A stretch of DNA of 64,000 nucleotides from Pseudooceanicola atlanticus. Lineage in GTDB: Bacteria; Pseudomonadota; Alphaproteobacteria; Rhodobacterales; Rhodobacteraceae. Under the pieces are notes generated by a model that was not told where the DNA came from, searched no databases, and worked only from the letters and a program-made list of their open reading frames with translations. The translations under genes were made by a program, and so were the position numbers. The stretch covers positions 712,539 through 776,538 of the forward strand of contig NZ_AQQX01000002.1 of the NCBI RefSeq assembly GCF_000768315.1. The letters run 5' to 3'. The number at the start of each line of letters is the position of its first letter. Position 1 is the first letter of the stretch. Shown here one piece after another: positions 29,966 to 38,924 of this stretch.

Positions 29966-31576
29966 TCAGGCGTCCGCCTGGGTTTCGACCTCTTCGGATG
30001 CCTCTTCGGCTTCCAGTTCGGCGGGATCGACCCAGCCCAGCAGGACGCGGGCGGTCATCACCATGTGCTGCGCCTCTTCCAGCGACACGTCGAAGGGTTC
30101 AAGGATACCGTCATCCTTGACCCGCTCGCCATCGACACTGGTCCAGCCACCGGCCAGTTCCCAGTCGGCGCAGGTCGCGAATTCTTCAAGCGTCTTGACG
30201 TCGTCCTCTGCCAGGGCCTGGACCATTTGCGGGGTAAGACCCTCGAAGGAAATCAGGCTGTCCTCGGCGCCCAGCTCGCGGGCTTTCTCAAGCGCGGCCT
30301 TGGCCTGGGCTTCCAGAACGTCGCGGGCACGGGCCTGCAGCTCGTTCGCGGTATCTTCGTCGACACCGTCGATCACCAGCAATTCGTCGATCTCGACATA
30401 GGCGACCTCTTCGAGGTTGGTGAACCCTTCCGAAACCAGCAGCTGGGCAAAGAATTCGTCCAGGTCCAGCGTGTCGACGAACAGCTTGGTGCGTTCCTCG
30501 AATTCCTTCTGGCGGCGGGCGGATTCCTCTTCCTCGGTCATGATGTCGATATCCAGACCGGTCAGCTGGGACGCCAGGCGCACGTTCTGACCGCGGCGGC
30601 CGATGGCAAGGCTCAGCTGCTCGTCGGGCACGACGACCTCGATCCGCTCGGCTTCCTCGTCCAGAACCACTTTCGACACTTCGGCCGGCTGCAGCGCGTT
30701 CACCAGGAAGGTCGGCTGGTCTTCGTTCCACGGGATGATGTCGATCTTCTCGCCCTGAAGCTCGTTCACGACGGCCTGCACACGCGACCCGCGCATACCG
30801 ACACAGGCGCCGACCGGGTCGATGCCCCCGTCATAGGAAATCACGGCGATCTTGGCGCGCGACCCGGGGTCACGGGCGACGGCCTTGATCTCGATGATGC
30901 CCTCGTAGATCTCGGGCACTTCCATCTTGAACAACTCGGCCATGAACTGCGGATCGGTCCGCGACAGGAAGATCTGCGGGCCACGCTGTTCGCGGCGCAC
31001 ATCCTTGATGTAGCAGCGGATACGGTCGTTCGGGCGATAGCTTTCGCGGCCGATCTTCTCGTTGCGGCGCAGGATGCCTTCGCCCTGGCCCACATCGACG
31101 ATGACGTTGCCGTATTCCTCGCGCTTGACGACACCGTTGATGATGGTGCCGGCGCGGTCCTTGAATTCCTCGTACTGGCGATCGCGTTCCGCTTCGCGGA
31201 CCTTCTGCAGGATGACCTGCTTGGCCGATTGCGCGGCGATCCGGCCCATGTCGACCGGCGGAACCTCTTCGACATAGGTGTCACCGACCTGCGGATCGGC
31301 CATGTACTGCTTGGCCTGCTGCACGGTCATCTCGGCCTGGTAGTTCTCCAGCTCCTCGTCCTCGACCACGGTGCGGACGCGGGTGAAGGTGGCGCGGCCG
31401 GTCTTGCGGTCGATGGACACGCGAATGTCCATCTCGGCGCCGTAGCGGCTCTTTGCGGCCCGGGCGAGGGATTCTTCCATGGCCTCGATGACGAGGCCCG
31501 GGTCGATCATCTTCTCGCGCGCGACCGCCTCGGCGGTTTGCAGCAGTTCAAGCTGGTTGGCAGAGGTAATCGCCAT
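29966..31576 (-). CDS. nusA: Transcription termination/antitermination factor NusA
   Basis: NusA binds RNA polymerase and nascent RNA and modulates pausing, termination and antitermination. The 536-residue protein has an N-terminal polymerase-binding domain (residues 1-130) and an S1 domain (about 135-200, with [18 protein letters not shown]). Two KH domains lie at about 230-345, including [22 protein letters not shown] and [15 protein letters not shown]. Helix-hairpin repeats and an acidic tail rich in Glu and Ala follow. It starts 3 bases after the rimP stop, and the ylxR-type gene follows. NusA may act back on its own leader, where an attenuator is visible. Confidence 0.97.
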   Translation of the reverse strand: MAITSANQLELLQTAEAVAREKMIDPGLVIEAMEESLARAAKSRYGAEMDIRVSIDRKTGRATFTRVRTVVEDEELENYQAEMTVQQAKQYMADPQVGDTYVEEVPPVDMGRIAAQSAKQVILQKVREAERDRQYEEFKDRAGTIINGVVKREEYGNVIVDVGQGEGILRRNEKIGRESYRPNDRIRCYIKDVRREQRGPQIFLSRTDPQFMAELFKMEVPEIYEGIIEIKAVARDPGSRAKIAVISYDGGIDPVGACVGMRGSRVQAVVNELQGEKIDIIPWNEDQPTFLVNALQPAEVSKVVLDEEAERIEVVVPDEQLSLAIGRRGQNVRLASQLTGLDIDIMTEEEESARRQKEFEERTKLFVDTLDLDEFFAQLLVSEGFTNLEEVAYVEIDELLVIDGVDEDTANELQARARDVLEAQAKAALEKARELGAEDSLISFEGLTPQMVQALAEDDVKTLEEFATCADWELAGGWTSVDGERVKDDGILEPFDVSLEEAQHMVMTARVLLGWVDPAELEAEEASEEVETQADA

Positions 31577-31579
31577 GTG

Positions 31580-32149
31580 TCAGTCCTCCTCGGAACCTGT
31601 ATCTGTCTCGATATCGTCAAACTGGCCTTCGTCGATCTGCCCGGCGTTTTTGCGCGCCTTCAGCATCTCTTTGATAAGCTCGTCGGTGAGAACCAGCTTG
31701 GCATCGGCCAGCCAGTCGAAATGTAAGCCCACGGTGCCTTCCTCGATATTGATCAGCACCTCGTCGCCTTCGACACCCGCCAGAACGCCCTTGAAGCGTT
31801 TGCGGCCGTCGATCAGCTCGGTCGTTTCCAGTTTGGCTTCGTAACCCTCGAAAGTGTCGAAATCCTTCAGGCGGGTCAGCGGCCGGTCGATCCCGGGGCT
31901 GGACACTTCCAGCGTGTAGGGATCGGTGACCGGGTCCTCGACATCGAGAACCGCGCTGACCGCGTTCGAGATTTCGGCACATTCATCGACCTCGATCCCG
32001 CCGTCGGGACGTTCGGCCATGATCTGCAGCGTCTTGGTATTGCCACCCAGCATCCGCAGCCGGACCAGTTCGAACCCCATGTCTTCGATGACGGGGCTCA
32101 CGATCTCGGCCATGCGGCGGTCGATGGCGGTTTTGGCGATAAGGTCCAT
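31580..32149 (-). CDS. rimP: Ribosome maturation factor RimP
   Basis: RimP assists assembly of the 30S subunit. The 189-residue product shows the two-domain RimP pattern: [22 protein letters not shown] at the start, [18 protein letters not shown] in the middle, [14 protein letters not shown] as the most conserved block, and the Sm-like C-terminal domain. An acidic tail of about 25 residues is longer than usual. I start at the ATG at 32149 because GGAG lies 6 bases upstream and the RimP homology begins there. It is the first gene of the rimP-nusA-ylxR-infB operon and is preceded by an attenuator-like terminator. Confidence 0.95.
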   Translation of the reverse strand: MDLIAKTAIDRRMAEIVSPVIEDMGFELVRLRMLGGNTKTLQIMAERPDGGIEVDECAEISNAVSAVLDVEDPVTDPYTLEVSSPGIDRPLTRLKDFDTFEGYEAKLETTELIDGRKRFKGVLAGVEGDEVLINIEEGTVGLHFDWLADAKLVLTDELIKEMLKARKNAGQIDEGQFDDIETDTGSEED

Positions 32150-32164
32150 GCGGACTCCGGGAAC

Positions 32165-32229
32165 AAAAAAACGGGCGCGCGGCCCGTTGAAACTTCCGGT
32201 GGAGCCTTTGGCCTGAGCCTCAGCGCGCC
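32165..32229 (-). promoter_or_regulatory. rimP leader attenuator (terminator with possible antiterminator)
   Basis: On the minus strand AACGGGC (32182-32188) pairs with GCCCGTT (32170-32176) around a five-base loop and runs into seven T, ending 16 bases before the rimP ATG. This is a full terminator inside the leader. An upstream leader segment GGCGCGC (32223-32229) can instead pair with GCGCGCC (32174-32180), which covers loop and stem of the terminator. Part of that segment can also fold locally as CAGCG-GCG-CGCTG. A rimP leader family with a terminal hairpin is described in alphaproteobacteria as I recall; this copy fits it. Confidence 0.75.
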
Positions 32230-32241
32230 GCTGTTGAGGGG

Positions 32242-32270
32242 CATATAGGCGCGTCCGTCCCGAATCGCAA
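32242..32270 (-). promoter_or_regulatory. Promoter of the rimP-nusA-infB operon
   Basis: On the minus strand TTGCGA (32265-32270), a 17-base spacer and TATATG (32242-32247) form a good sigma-70 promoter. A GANTC site (32262-32266), the target of CcrM methylation, overlaps the -35 end. Transcription would begin near 32235, just before the attenuator. Confidence 0.65.
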
Positions 32271-32353
32271 GCGGATTGTACGTCTCCCCTCCCTGATCCG
32301 CCCATGCTAGGCAGGCACCGACACGATACCGACGTAATACCGACGCGATACAT

Positions 32354-32782
32354 ATGCCCGATTCTGCCCACGATCTGCTGCCCCCCGACGACCTCTGGAT
32401 CCCGCTCGACGATACCGGTTTCATCGGCCATGTCGGCCCGATCTACAGCCGCGACGTCGAAGGTCAGCCGCAATGGATCGGCTTCCGCGCCGCCGAATAT
32501 CACCGCAATCTCAACGGAGTAGTCCAGGGCGGCATGCTGATGACCCTGGCCGATCGCGGCATGGGTCGCATCGCCCGCGTGACACATGGCGGGCCGATTG
32601 CCACCGTCAGCTTCAGCTACGATTTCCTTGGCGCCGCGCGGCTCGGGTCATTCATCGAGCTTCATCCAAAAATCACCCATGAAACCAAGGGCTTGTTCTT
32701 CATGGAGGCCCGCGTGATGGTCGGCGACGACGCCATCGGCAAGGCCAACGGCACCTGGAAAAAGCTCCGCGCCAAACCCTGA
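32354..32782 (+). CDS. PaaI-type hotdog thioesterase
   Basis: The 142-residue protein has the hotdog thioesterase layout, with ALD-like [21 protein letters not shown] (the VxGGxxxxLaD pattern that carries the active-site aspartate), then [25 protein letters not shown] and the final [10 protein letters not shown] strand. It probably hydrolyses a CoA thioester; the substrate is not evident. It is divergent from rimP and followed by a GC-rich three-hairpin element. It is distinct from the thioesterase at 13550, with which it shares only the fold pattern. Confidence 0.78.
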   Translation: MPDSAHDLLPPDDLWIPLDDTGFIGHVGPIYSRDVEGQPQWIGFRAAEYHRNLNGVVQGGMLMTLADRGMGRIARVTHGGPIATVSFSYDFLGAARLGSFIELHPKITHETKGLFFMEARVMVGDDAIGKANGTWKKLRAKP

Positions 32783-32788
32783 GGGTCA

Positions 32789-32830
32789 GGGGGCTCTGCC
32801 CCCGCCGCCCTGCGGGCGACTCCCCCGGAG
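32789..32830. repeat. Three tandem GC-rich hairpins between convergent genes
   Basis: Three small perfect stems follow each other: GGGGGC-TCT-GCCCCC (32789-32803), CGCCC-TGC-GGGCG (32806-32818) and CTCC-CCC-GGAG (32820-32830), then TATTTCTTGCAAGATGAAGA. Similar elements recur between genes in Rhodobacterales genomes as I recall. It may act as terminator or dispersed repeat; it occurs once in this window. Confidence 0.55.
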
Positions 32831-32852
32831 TATTTCTTGCAAGATGAAGAGG

Positions 32853-33752
32853 TTAGGTGGTTTCCCGGACCTTCCGGGCGATCTCCCGATCGGCATGGGC
32901 CTTGGCGCGGTGCGCGGCCATTTCCTCGGCGCTGCGGGTGGCCGGGTTGGAATAGTCGAGCTTCCATGCCGGATCGTCGGACCACCGCTGCGGGCTTTGC
33001 ACCGTGGTCCGCGACCCCGGCGCCTGGGACAGGGTTTTCAGCGCTATATCAAGGGTTTGCGCCTGGGATTCCGCGTCGAACGGCTTGCCCGCGGCATGAC
33101 CCAGCGGGAAGTCCGAGTACAGGAAGCGGGGCGCGCCGACATGTTCGACCACATCCTTTGCGCAACCCATGACGACCGTGGAAATTCCGTTTTCTTCCAG
33201 GTACCTGGCGATCAGGCTGACGCTTTGGTGGCAGACCGGGCAATTCGGCACCAGCAGCGCGGCCTCAGCCCCGTCCTCCCGGCAGCGGCGCAGGATCTCG
33301 GGCGCGTCGACCTCCATCGTGTGGCGGACCGAGCGATTGGTCGGCAGCCCGTGAAAGCGTGGCGTCAACGCCCCGAAGCTCTTACCTTCCACCGCGCGCA
33401 GGGCAGGCAGCGGGAACCAGGCATTGGGGTCCTTCATCGCGTTGTGATCGCGGTCGATGGCGATGTGGGAAATCCGCAGGTCGTGGTCCTGGCACACGTC
33501 GCCGGAATAGACCTCGTAGAACTTGGCCGCCGCGTTATAGGGCGCGCCGGGCCCCTGGTCGCCCTTGTCCGGCTGAAACGGCGCGGCCGTGGTGATCAAG
33601 GCCAACCGCATGTCCTGCAACGGCTTTTTCAGCGGTTGGAACGGCGCATCCACGTGATGCGCCCAGACATAGGGGTTGTCGAAACCAAGCGCGAGGTACC
33701 AGTCGCGGGTGCGCTGCATGTAACGGATCGGAACGTCGATGGGGTCGGTCAT
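32853..33752 (-). CDS. GrdB-like protein (glycine/betaine reductase family, cysteine form)
   Basis: The 299-residue protein resembles the B subunit of glycine/sarcosine/betaine/D-proline reductases: a start with YMQRTRDWYLALGF, then LALITTAAPF and ISHIAID, and a C-terminal domain with NCPVCHQSVSLIARYLEENGISTVVMG. In clostridial GrdB a selenocysteine sits in the redox motif; here it is CPVC at residues 171-174, and no in-frame UGA is needed. The genuine reductase needs partner subunits, which are absent here, and the organism looks aerobic. The true function is therefore unknown. Its stop region converges on the thioesterase gene, and pip lies directly upstream on the same strand. Confidence 0.6.
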   Translation of the reverse strand: MTDPIDVPIRYMQRTRDWYLALGFDNPYVWAHHVDAPFQPLKKPLQDMRLALITTAAPFQPDKGDQGPGAPYNAAAKFYEVYSGDVCQDHDLRISHIAIDRDHNAMKDPNAWFPLPALRAVEGKSFGALTPRFHGLPTNRSVRHTMEVDAPEILRRCREDGAEAALLVPNCPVCHQSVSLIARYLEENGISTVVMGCAKDVVEHVGAPRFLYSDFPLGHAAGKPFDAESQAQTLDIALKTLSQAPGSRTTVQSPQRWSDDPAWKLDYSNPATRSAEEMAAHRAKAHADREIARKVRETT

Positions 33753-34736
33753 TCAGCTGCCCAGGGAATCGGTGGCGATGCGGTTCATGGCGCGGACCAG
33801 TTCGGCCGAGATACCAGGCTCGGACAGTGCATGGCCGGCGTCGCCCACGATCTGAAGCTCTCCGTGCGGCCAGCGCGAGGCCAGTTCGTACGCCATGACC
33901 GGCGGGCAGATCATGTCGTAGCGGCCCTGCACGATGACGCCGGGAATATGCGCGATCCGGTCCATGTTGTTGAGGATCTGGCGATCCTCCTCCAACCAGC
34001 CGAAATTGCTGAAATAGTGGTTTTCGAGCCGGGCAAAGGCGCGCGCGTAATCGCCCGGCGCCTCACCGCCCATCCCCGCCGACCGCATCGAGGCGAGCGA
34101 GTTTTCCCAGCCCGACCAGACCCGGCCAAAGGCAACCTCGTCCTTCATGTTGCCCGAGAAGAGGCGCTTGTTGTAGGCGCCGATCATGTCGTGGCGCTCG
34201 TCCTCGGGGATCGGATCCTGGAACCGGGCCCACGCCTCGGGCCAGAAGGATCCGGCCCCGCCCTGGTAGAACCAGTCCAGTTCCCGCCGCGTCATCAGGA
34301 AGACACCGCGCAACACCAGGTGGAGCACCCGTTCGGGATGGGTCTGGGCGTAGAGCAGCGACAGCGTCGCCCCCCAAGAGCCGCCGAAGACGACCCATTT
34401 GTCGATGCCCAGCTCCTCGCGGATGCGTTCGATATCGGCGACGAGGTGCCAAGTCGTGTTGTTTTCGACGCTGGCATGGGGCCGGGACCGGCCGCAGCCG
34501 CGCTGATCGAACAGGATCACGCGATAATGATTGGGGTCAAAATACCGCCGCATCGCCGGGCTGCACCCGCCGCCGGGCCCGCCATGCAGGACCACCACCG
34601 GATGGCCATCGGGATTGCCCGATTGTTCCATGTAGACATTGTGGCCGTCCCCGACATCGATCATGCGCTGATCGAACGGGTCAATCGGTGGAAAAAGATA
34701 AGAAGATGCGCTCTTTTGGCCCGAGGACTTGTCCAT
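33753..34736 (-). CDS. pip: Proline iminopeptidase
   Basis: This alpha/beta hydrolase cleaves N-terminal proline from peptides (family S33). The 327-residue protein shows [22 protein letters not shown] with the oxyanion motif HGGPGGG (residues 51-57), [14 protein letters not shown], and the nucleophile elbow GGSWGATLS with Ser120. Late acidic and histidine positions in GRYDMICP and [10 protein letters not shown] complete the triad. The start ATG at 34736 is only 49 bases from the divergent ubiG start, so the two promoters overlap. Its stop abuts the start of the GrdB-like gene, which suggests a shared transcript. Confidence 0.92.
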   Translation of the reverse strand: MDKSSGQKSASSYLFPPIDPFDQRMIDVGDGHNVYMEQSGNPDGHPVVVLHGGPGGGCSPAMRRYFDPNHYRVILFDQRGCGRSRPHASVENNTTWHLVADIERIREELGIDKWVVFGGSWGATLSLLYAQTHPERVLHLVLRGVFLMTRRELDWFYQGGAGSFWPEAWARFQDPIPEDERHDMIGAYNKRLFSGNMKDEVAFGRVWSGWENSLASMRSAGMGGEAPGDYARAFARLENHYFSNFGWLEEDRQILNNMDRIAHIPGVIVQGRYDMICPPVMAYELASRWPHGELQIVGDAGHALSEPGISAELVRAMNRIATDSLGS

Positions 34737-34785
34737 GTTCCGCCCTATATACGTTACCGAACAGCATGACCCCAAGGATCAGGAA

Positions 34786-35541
34786 ATGCAATCAACCGAC
34801 CCCGTGATCGACACCATCGACCCGTCGGAGGTGGCCAAGTTCGAAGCCATGGCTGCCGATTGGTGGAACCCCGACGGCAAGTTCAAGCCGCTGCACATGC
34901 TCAACCCGTGCCGGCTGGATTACATCACCACCCAGATCGCTGCCGAATATGGCCGGGATCTGTCCGGTGACCGCCCGTTCGAGGGGCTTCGCATCCTCGA
35001 TATCGGTTGCGGTGGCGGGCTCTTGTGCGAACCGATGGCCCGGCTGGGCGCGACCGTGGTCGGTGCCGATGCGGCCGCCGGTAACATTCCCGTGGCCCAG
35101 ATCCATGCACAGCAATCCGGGCTCGACATCGATTACCGCCACACCACCGCCGAGGCCCTGGCCGATGCCGGAGAATCCTTCGACGTGGTGCTGAACATGG
35201 AAGTGGTCGAACATGTCGCCGACCCGTTGGCCTACCTGACCGCCTGTCACAACCTGCTGAAACCCGGCGGGCTGCACATCTGTTCGACGATCAACCGCAA
35301 CCCGAAAAGCTTTGCCATGGCGATTGTCGGCGCCGAGGTCGTGATGCGCTGGCTGCCGCGCGGTACTCATGACTGGAACAAGTTCATCACCCCGGACGAA
35401 CTGTTCGACCTGATGCGCCAGGCGGGGCTGGACCCCGTGGATCGCAAGGGGTTTGTTTTCAACCCGATTTCCTGGCAATGGCGCCTGTCGGATCGCGATC
35501 TTTCGGTGAACTACGTGACCGCCGCGCTGCGTCCGGCCTGA
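34786..35541 (+). CDS. ubiG: Ubiquinone biosynthesis O-methyltransferase UbiG
   Basis: UbiG carries out both O-methylations in ubiquinone synthesis. The 251-residue protein begins [30 protein letters not shown], the diagnostic UbiG start. The SAM site [28 protein letters not shown] follows, with [11 protein letters not shown] and [20 protein letters not shown] at the end. I start at the ATG at 34786, with AAGGA seven bases upstream. It is divergent from pip and is followed 45 bases later by a cation exchanger gene. Confidence 0.96.
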   Translation: MQSTDPVIDTIDPSEVAKFEAMAADWWNPDGKFKPLHMLNPCRLDYITTQIAAEYGRDLSGDRPFEGLRILDIGCGGGLLCEPMARLGATVVGADAAAGNIPVAQIHAQQSGLDIDYRHTTAEALADAGESFDVVLNMEVVEHVADPLAYLTACHNLLKPGGLHICSTINRNPKSFAMAIVGAEVVMRWLPRGTHDWNKFITPDELFDLMRQAGLDPVDRKGFVFNPISWQWRLSDRDLSVNYVTAALRPA

Positions 35542-35586
35542 CACGAAAGCGACGGAACCCGATGGGATGGCCGGCGTTGGAAAGCC

Positions 35587-36621
35587 ATGATCGCTGACCT
35601 CTCCGTGCCCGTCATCCTTCTTCTGTTTGCTGCCAGCGCGGGGGTCATCGCCGTCTGCGGGGTCATCATGACCGGGCGCGCCGACACGTTGGCGGACCGG
35701 ACCGGCCTGGGCGAGGCGATGGTCGGCGCCGTGATCCTGGGGGCGGCCACTTCGCTGTCGGGCACGGTGGTGTCTGTCACAGCGGCATTGGACGGACGCG
35801 CATCGCTGGCCTTTTCCAATTCCATCGGGGGTATCGCGGCACAGACCGCCTTTCTGGCGATTGCCGACATGACCTTTCGCAAGGCCAACCTGGAACATGC
35901 CGCCGCCGAGGCGACGAACCTGATCCAGGGCGTCTTGCTGATGGCGCTGCTGTCGGTGCCCCTGATTGCCATGACCACGCCCGAGGTCACGATCTGGGGC
36001 ATCCACCCAGCATCCTTCGTGATCCCGGCGATCTACCTCTTCGGCCTCGCCGTCAGCCAGCAGGTGCGCGAGGAACCGATGTGGAAACCCGTCCATACCG
36101 ACGAAACCCGCCATGACGAACCGGAGGATGAAGAGGACGAAACCGCCGCGAAATCCACCCCCCGACTGGTCACGGAGTTCCTCGCTCTGATGGCGGCCAT
36201 GGGCATGGCGGGCTGGTTGATCGCGCAGACCGGGTCGGCCCTGATCGACCGGGTCGGGCTGTCGGCCTCGCTCGTGGGTGCGTTGATGACGGCGGTTGCG
36301 ACCTCCCTGCCCGAACTGGTGACGACCATTGCCGCGGTGCGCCGGGGCGCGCTGCAACTGGCCGTGGGCGGGATCATCGGCGGCAACATGTTCGACACGC
36401 TGTTCCTGACCCTTTCGGACAGCGCCTATCGCGACGGGTCGCTGTATCACGCGGCCCAGCCGGATGACGTGTTCTGGATCGCGGTATCCCTGCTGATGAC
36501 GGCGGCCCTTCTGGCCGGGCTGATCACCCGCGAACGGCATGGTCCGGTCAAGATGGGCATCGACTCGCTTGCGCTGCTGGGGATCTATGCCGGGGCGATC
36601 GCGATCCAGGTGCTGAAATAG
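35587..36621 (+). CDS. CaCA-type cation exchanger with degenerate first repeat
   Basis: The 344-residue protein has about ten membrane spans split by an acidic cytoplasmic loop (HDEPEDEEDETAAK near residues 176-189), the layout of Na+/Ca2+ or cation/H+ exchangers. The second alpha repeat is canonical: TAVATSLPELVTTIAA with Glu243, and GGIIGGNMFD. The first repeat reads GAATSLSGTVVSVTAA, where the usual PE pair is SG, so the acidic residue that binds the cation (expected at residue 59) is glycine. SNSIGG keeps the asparagine. Transport activity or ion choice may therefore differ. It lies 45 bases after ubiG. Confidence 0.75.
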   Translation: MIADLSVPVILLLFAASAGVIAVCGVIMTGRADTLADRTGLGEAMVGAVILGAATSLSGTVVSVTAALDGRASLAFSNSIGGIAAQTAFLAIADMTFRKANLEHAAAEATNLIQGVLLMALLSVPLIAMTTPEVTIWGIHPASFVIPAIYLFGLAVSQQVREEPMWKPVHTDETRHDEPEDEEDETAAKSTPRLVTEFLALMAAMGMAGWLIAQTGSALIDRVGLSASLVGALMTAVATSLPELVTTIAAVRRGALQLAVGGIIGGNMFDTLFLTLSDSAYRDGSLYHAAQPDDVFWIAVSLLMTAALLAGLITRERHGPVKMGIDSLALLGIYAGAIAIQVLK

Positions 36622-36624
36622 GCT

Positions 36625-37059
36625 CTATTCCAGCTTGCCGCGCAATTCGCGAAGGATCGGCAGGACGGCCCGCACCTTGTCTGTCCCCAGCTCTCCGATC
36701 AATTCCTCGACCATCGGGGAAATCGCGGCGAGCGCGGAATCTCGCGCCAGGCGCCCCGCATTCGAGATCACGACAAGCTTGCGTCGCGCATCGTCCCAAT
36801 CGGGGCGGATGTTGACGTAGCCCGCCCATTCCAGCTTGGACAAGGTGTTGGTCATCGCGCCACGGGTGACGTGAAAGGTCTGGGCCAGCTGTGCGGGGGT
36901 GCGTTCATGGCCGACATGGGCCAGATGGTTCAGGACCGAGAAATGCGAGATCTCCATCCCCTTGGGCATCACCTTGGACAACCGGTTGCGCACCAGTTGG
37001 TCGGCCGTCAGGATCTCGGAAAACAGCGCGATGGCGAGGGCATTCTTCGGGTCCGTCAT
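36625..37059 (-). CDS. MarR-family transcriptional regulator
   Basis: The 144-residue protein is a typical MarR dimeric winged-helix regulator: an N-terminal dimer helix, ISHFSVLNHLAHVGHERTPAQLAQTF leading to the recognition helix VTRGAMTNTLSKLEWAGYVNIR, the wing DWDDARRKLVVISNAG, and a C-terminal helix. Its ATG overlaps the stop of the nitrilase-type gene, so it is translated from the same message as nitrilase and glutaredoxin. It may control that operon, though no operator is obvious. It converges on the exchanger gene with 3 bases between stops. Confidence 0.88.
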   Translation of the reverse strand: MTDPKNALAIALFSEILTADQLVRNRLSKVMPKGMEISHFSVLNHLAHVGHERTPAQLAQTFHVTRGAMTNTLSKLEWAGYVNIRPDWDDARRKLVVISNAGRLARDSALAAISPMVEELIGELGTDKVRAVLPILRELRGKLE

Positions 37060-37889
37060 GGAACGAGAGTGTACTCGCGATCATGGGTAAGCGAGGCGAC
37101 ACGCCGCCGCGCCTTGTCGACCTCGTCGAGGTCCAGATCGACCATGAAGATGCCGGTATCCGTCCCCGCATCCAGCAGAACCTCGCCCCAGGGGGCGATG
37201 GCCATGGCGTGGCCATACGTCTTGCGCGGTTTGCCGGCCTGTGCGGGATGGGTGCCCACCTGCGCGGGCGCCAGAACGAAGCACCCTGTTTCGATCGCCC
37301 GGGCCCGCAGCAGCGGTTCCCAATGCGCGGCACCGGTGACGGGCGAAAAGGCCGCGGGAATGGTCAGAATGCGCGCGCCTGCATGGGCCAGCACACGGTA
37401 AAGCGCGGGAAACCGGATGTCGTAACACACGCTCATCCCGATCTTGGACCAGCCGGTATCGACAACCACCGCGCGGTCACCGGGGCGATAGCCGGCGCTT
37501 TCGCGATAGGTTTCCTCGGCCGAGACCTCGACGTCGAACATGTGGATCTTGTCGTACCAGCCCGCGATTTCGCCGTCAGGCGAGATCAGGAAGGACCGGT
37601 TGGCAAAGCGTCCGTCGGCGTCGCCGGTCTTCATCGCCAGCGATCCCAGCAGCAGCCAGATGTCCAGCGACTTCGCCTCCTCCCGCATCGCGGCGAGAAA
37701 GGCATCGTCGTCCTGCAGCGCCAGAACCTCTTCCTGGTGCGACCGCTTGGTCGACACGCAATTCGTGACCTCGGGGGTCAGAACGAAGCCGGCCCCCTGC
37801 CCCGCCGCGTCGCGCACCATGTCGCGCACCATGGTGAGGTTGGCCTCCGGATCGTCCGAAGAGGTGATCTGCAGCAGTGCGGTCTTCAT
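37056..37889 (-). CDS. Nitrilase-superfamily carbon-nitrogen hydrolase
   Basis: The 277-residue protein has the full Glu-Lys-Cys catalytic triad of the family: Glu40 in VLTPEVTN, Lys114 in WYDKIHMFDV and Cys155 in GMSVCYDIRFP. The pattern matches the Nit1/Nit2 branch, which includes deaminated-glutathione amidases and omega-amidases; the neighbouring glutaredoxin gene makes a glutathione link attractive but unproven. The start at 37889 is one base after the glutaredoxin stop, and the stop overlaps the MarR start, so the three are coupled. The frame continues upstream, but the homology begins at MKTALLQ. Confidence 0.85.
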   Translation of the reverse strand: MKTALLQITSSDDPEANLTMVRDMVRDAAGQGAGFVLTPEVTNCVSTKRSHQEEVLALQDDDAFLAAMREEAKSLDIWLLLGSLAMKTGDADGRFANRSFLISPDGEIAGWYDKIHMFDVEVSAEETYRESAGYRPGDRAVVVDTGWSKIGMSVCYDIRFPALYRVLAHAGARILTIPAAFSPVTGAAHWEPLLRARAIETGCFVLAPAQVGTHPAQAGKPRKTYGHAMAIAPWGEVLLDAGTDTGIFMVDLDLDEVDKARRRVASLTHDREYTLVP

Positions 37890-37890
37890 C

Positions 37891-38148
37891 TCAGGCGGCC
37901 AGAAGCGGGTCCAGCTTGCCATCCCGCTCAAGCGCATAAAGTTCATCGCAGCCGCCGACATGGGTCTGACCCACGAAGATTTGCGGCACGGTGTAGCCGC
38001 CATTGGCGCGCTGGATCATCTCCTGCTTGCGCTCGGCATCGCGCAGCACGTCGATTTCCGTGTAGTCGACGCCTTTCTGGTCCAGCAGGCGCTTGGCGGC
38101 GTGGCAGAAACCGCAAAGCGGAGAGGTATAGATTTCGACGGGTTTCAT
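37891..38148 (-). CDS. grxC: Glutaredoxin 3
   Basis: The 85-residue thioredoxin-fold protein reduces disulfides with glutathione. The active site is CGFC (residues 12-15) instead of the textbook CPYC, a replacement that is frequent in this bacterial group. YTVPQIFVGQTHVGGCDEL supplies the cis-proline and the glutathione-binding GG pair. The size is normal for Grx3. It is followed by the nitrilase-type gene after one base, and comF lies 30 bases upstream on the same strand. Confidence 0.94.
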   Translation of the reverse strand: MKPVEIYTSPLCGFCHAAKRLLDQKGVDYTEIDVLRDAERKQEMIQRANGGYTVPQIFVGQTHVGGCDELYALERDGKLDPLLAA

Positions 38149-38178
38149 GAGGCAACTCCCGGGTTTGTCCCGGCATAG

Positions 38179-38913
38179 TTAAGCGTCTTTGACCGCGCGC
38201 GCCAGTGTCAGCACCGAAACAGGCCCCGATCCCGCCGCCTGCAGCACGCCTGTCGCGGCGGAAAGCGTCGCGCCCGAGGTCATCACGTCGTCGATCAGCA
38301 GGACCGGGCGCCCCTGCAGATCACCCTGCCTGCGGCCATTGATCGACAGGGCCTGTTCCAGCGTTTCATGCCGTTTGTCGGGGCTCATCCCGTCCAGCGG
38401 CGGCGTCGCGAGGGGCCGTTCCAGCATGTCGGCGTAGAAGGTCAGCCCGATCTCGCGCGCCAGTGCCCGGCCCAGCAGCGCGGACTGGTTATAGCGCCGC
38501 TTGATCCGCCGCAGCCAGTGCAGCGGCACCGGCACGACGATCATGTCCGGCGTGACCATCCCGCGCGCAGCTCGTGCCATCCAGCGCGCGGCGGGGCGGG
38601 CGACTTCCATCCGGTCGCCATGTTTCAGGCCCAGCACCAGCCGCCGCCCATTGTCGCGATAGACCAGCGCTGACCGTCCTGCGGCCCAGGGTCGCCGGAC
38701 CCGCAGGCAATCGTCGCAAAGCACGTCATCCGTCACCGGTCCGGCGACCAGCGGCGCACCGCATCCGCCGCAGACCGCGCCGTCGATAAAGGGCGTTTCC
38801 CGCCAGCAGAGGCCGCATAATCCGCCCTCCGTCTCGACCATCGTGTCGCATGTCAGGCAGGTCGGCGGATAAACCAGCCGGATGGAGGTTTGCACGATCC
38901 CGCGCAGCCGCAT
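38179..38913 (-). CDS. ComF-family phosphoribosyltransferase-like protein
   Basis: The 244-residue protein has an N-terminal zinc-ribbon with CxxC pairs (PTCLTCD, GLCGLC, CGGCG and CDDC) and a C-terminal PRTase fold: VPVPLHWLRRIKRRYNQSALL and the PRPP loop VLLIDDVMTSGATL. In naturally competent bacteria ComF serves DNA uptake; in others the role is open. I start at the ATG at 38913 because GGAGG lies 6 bases upstream, against a GTG six codons earlier. The start is only 11 bases from the divergent methyltransferase start. Confidence 0.88.
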   Translation of the reverse strand: MRLRGIVQTSIRLVYPPTCLTCDTMVETEGGLCGLCWRETPFIDGAVCGGCGAPLVAGPVTDDVLCDDCLRVRRPWAAGRSALVYRDNGRRLVLGLKHGDRMEVARPAARWMARAARGMVTPDMIVVPVPLHWLRRIKRRYNQSALLGRALAREIGLTFYADMLERPLATPPLDGMSPDKRHETLEQALSINGRRQGDLQGRPVLLIDDVMTSGATLSAATGVLQAAGSGPVSVLTLARAVKDA

Positions 38914-38924
38914 ATCTATCCTCC

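Noticed and set aside
30065..31726. Plus-strand open frame opposite nusA
   Set aside because: Antisense of NusA with no plausible start or family.
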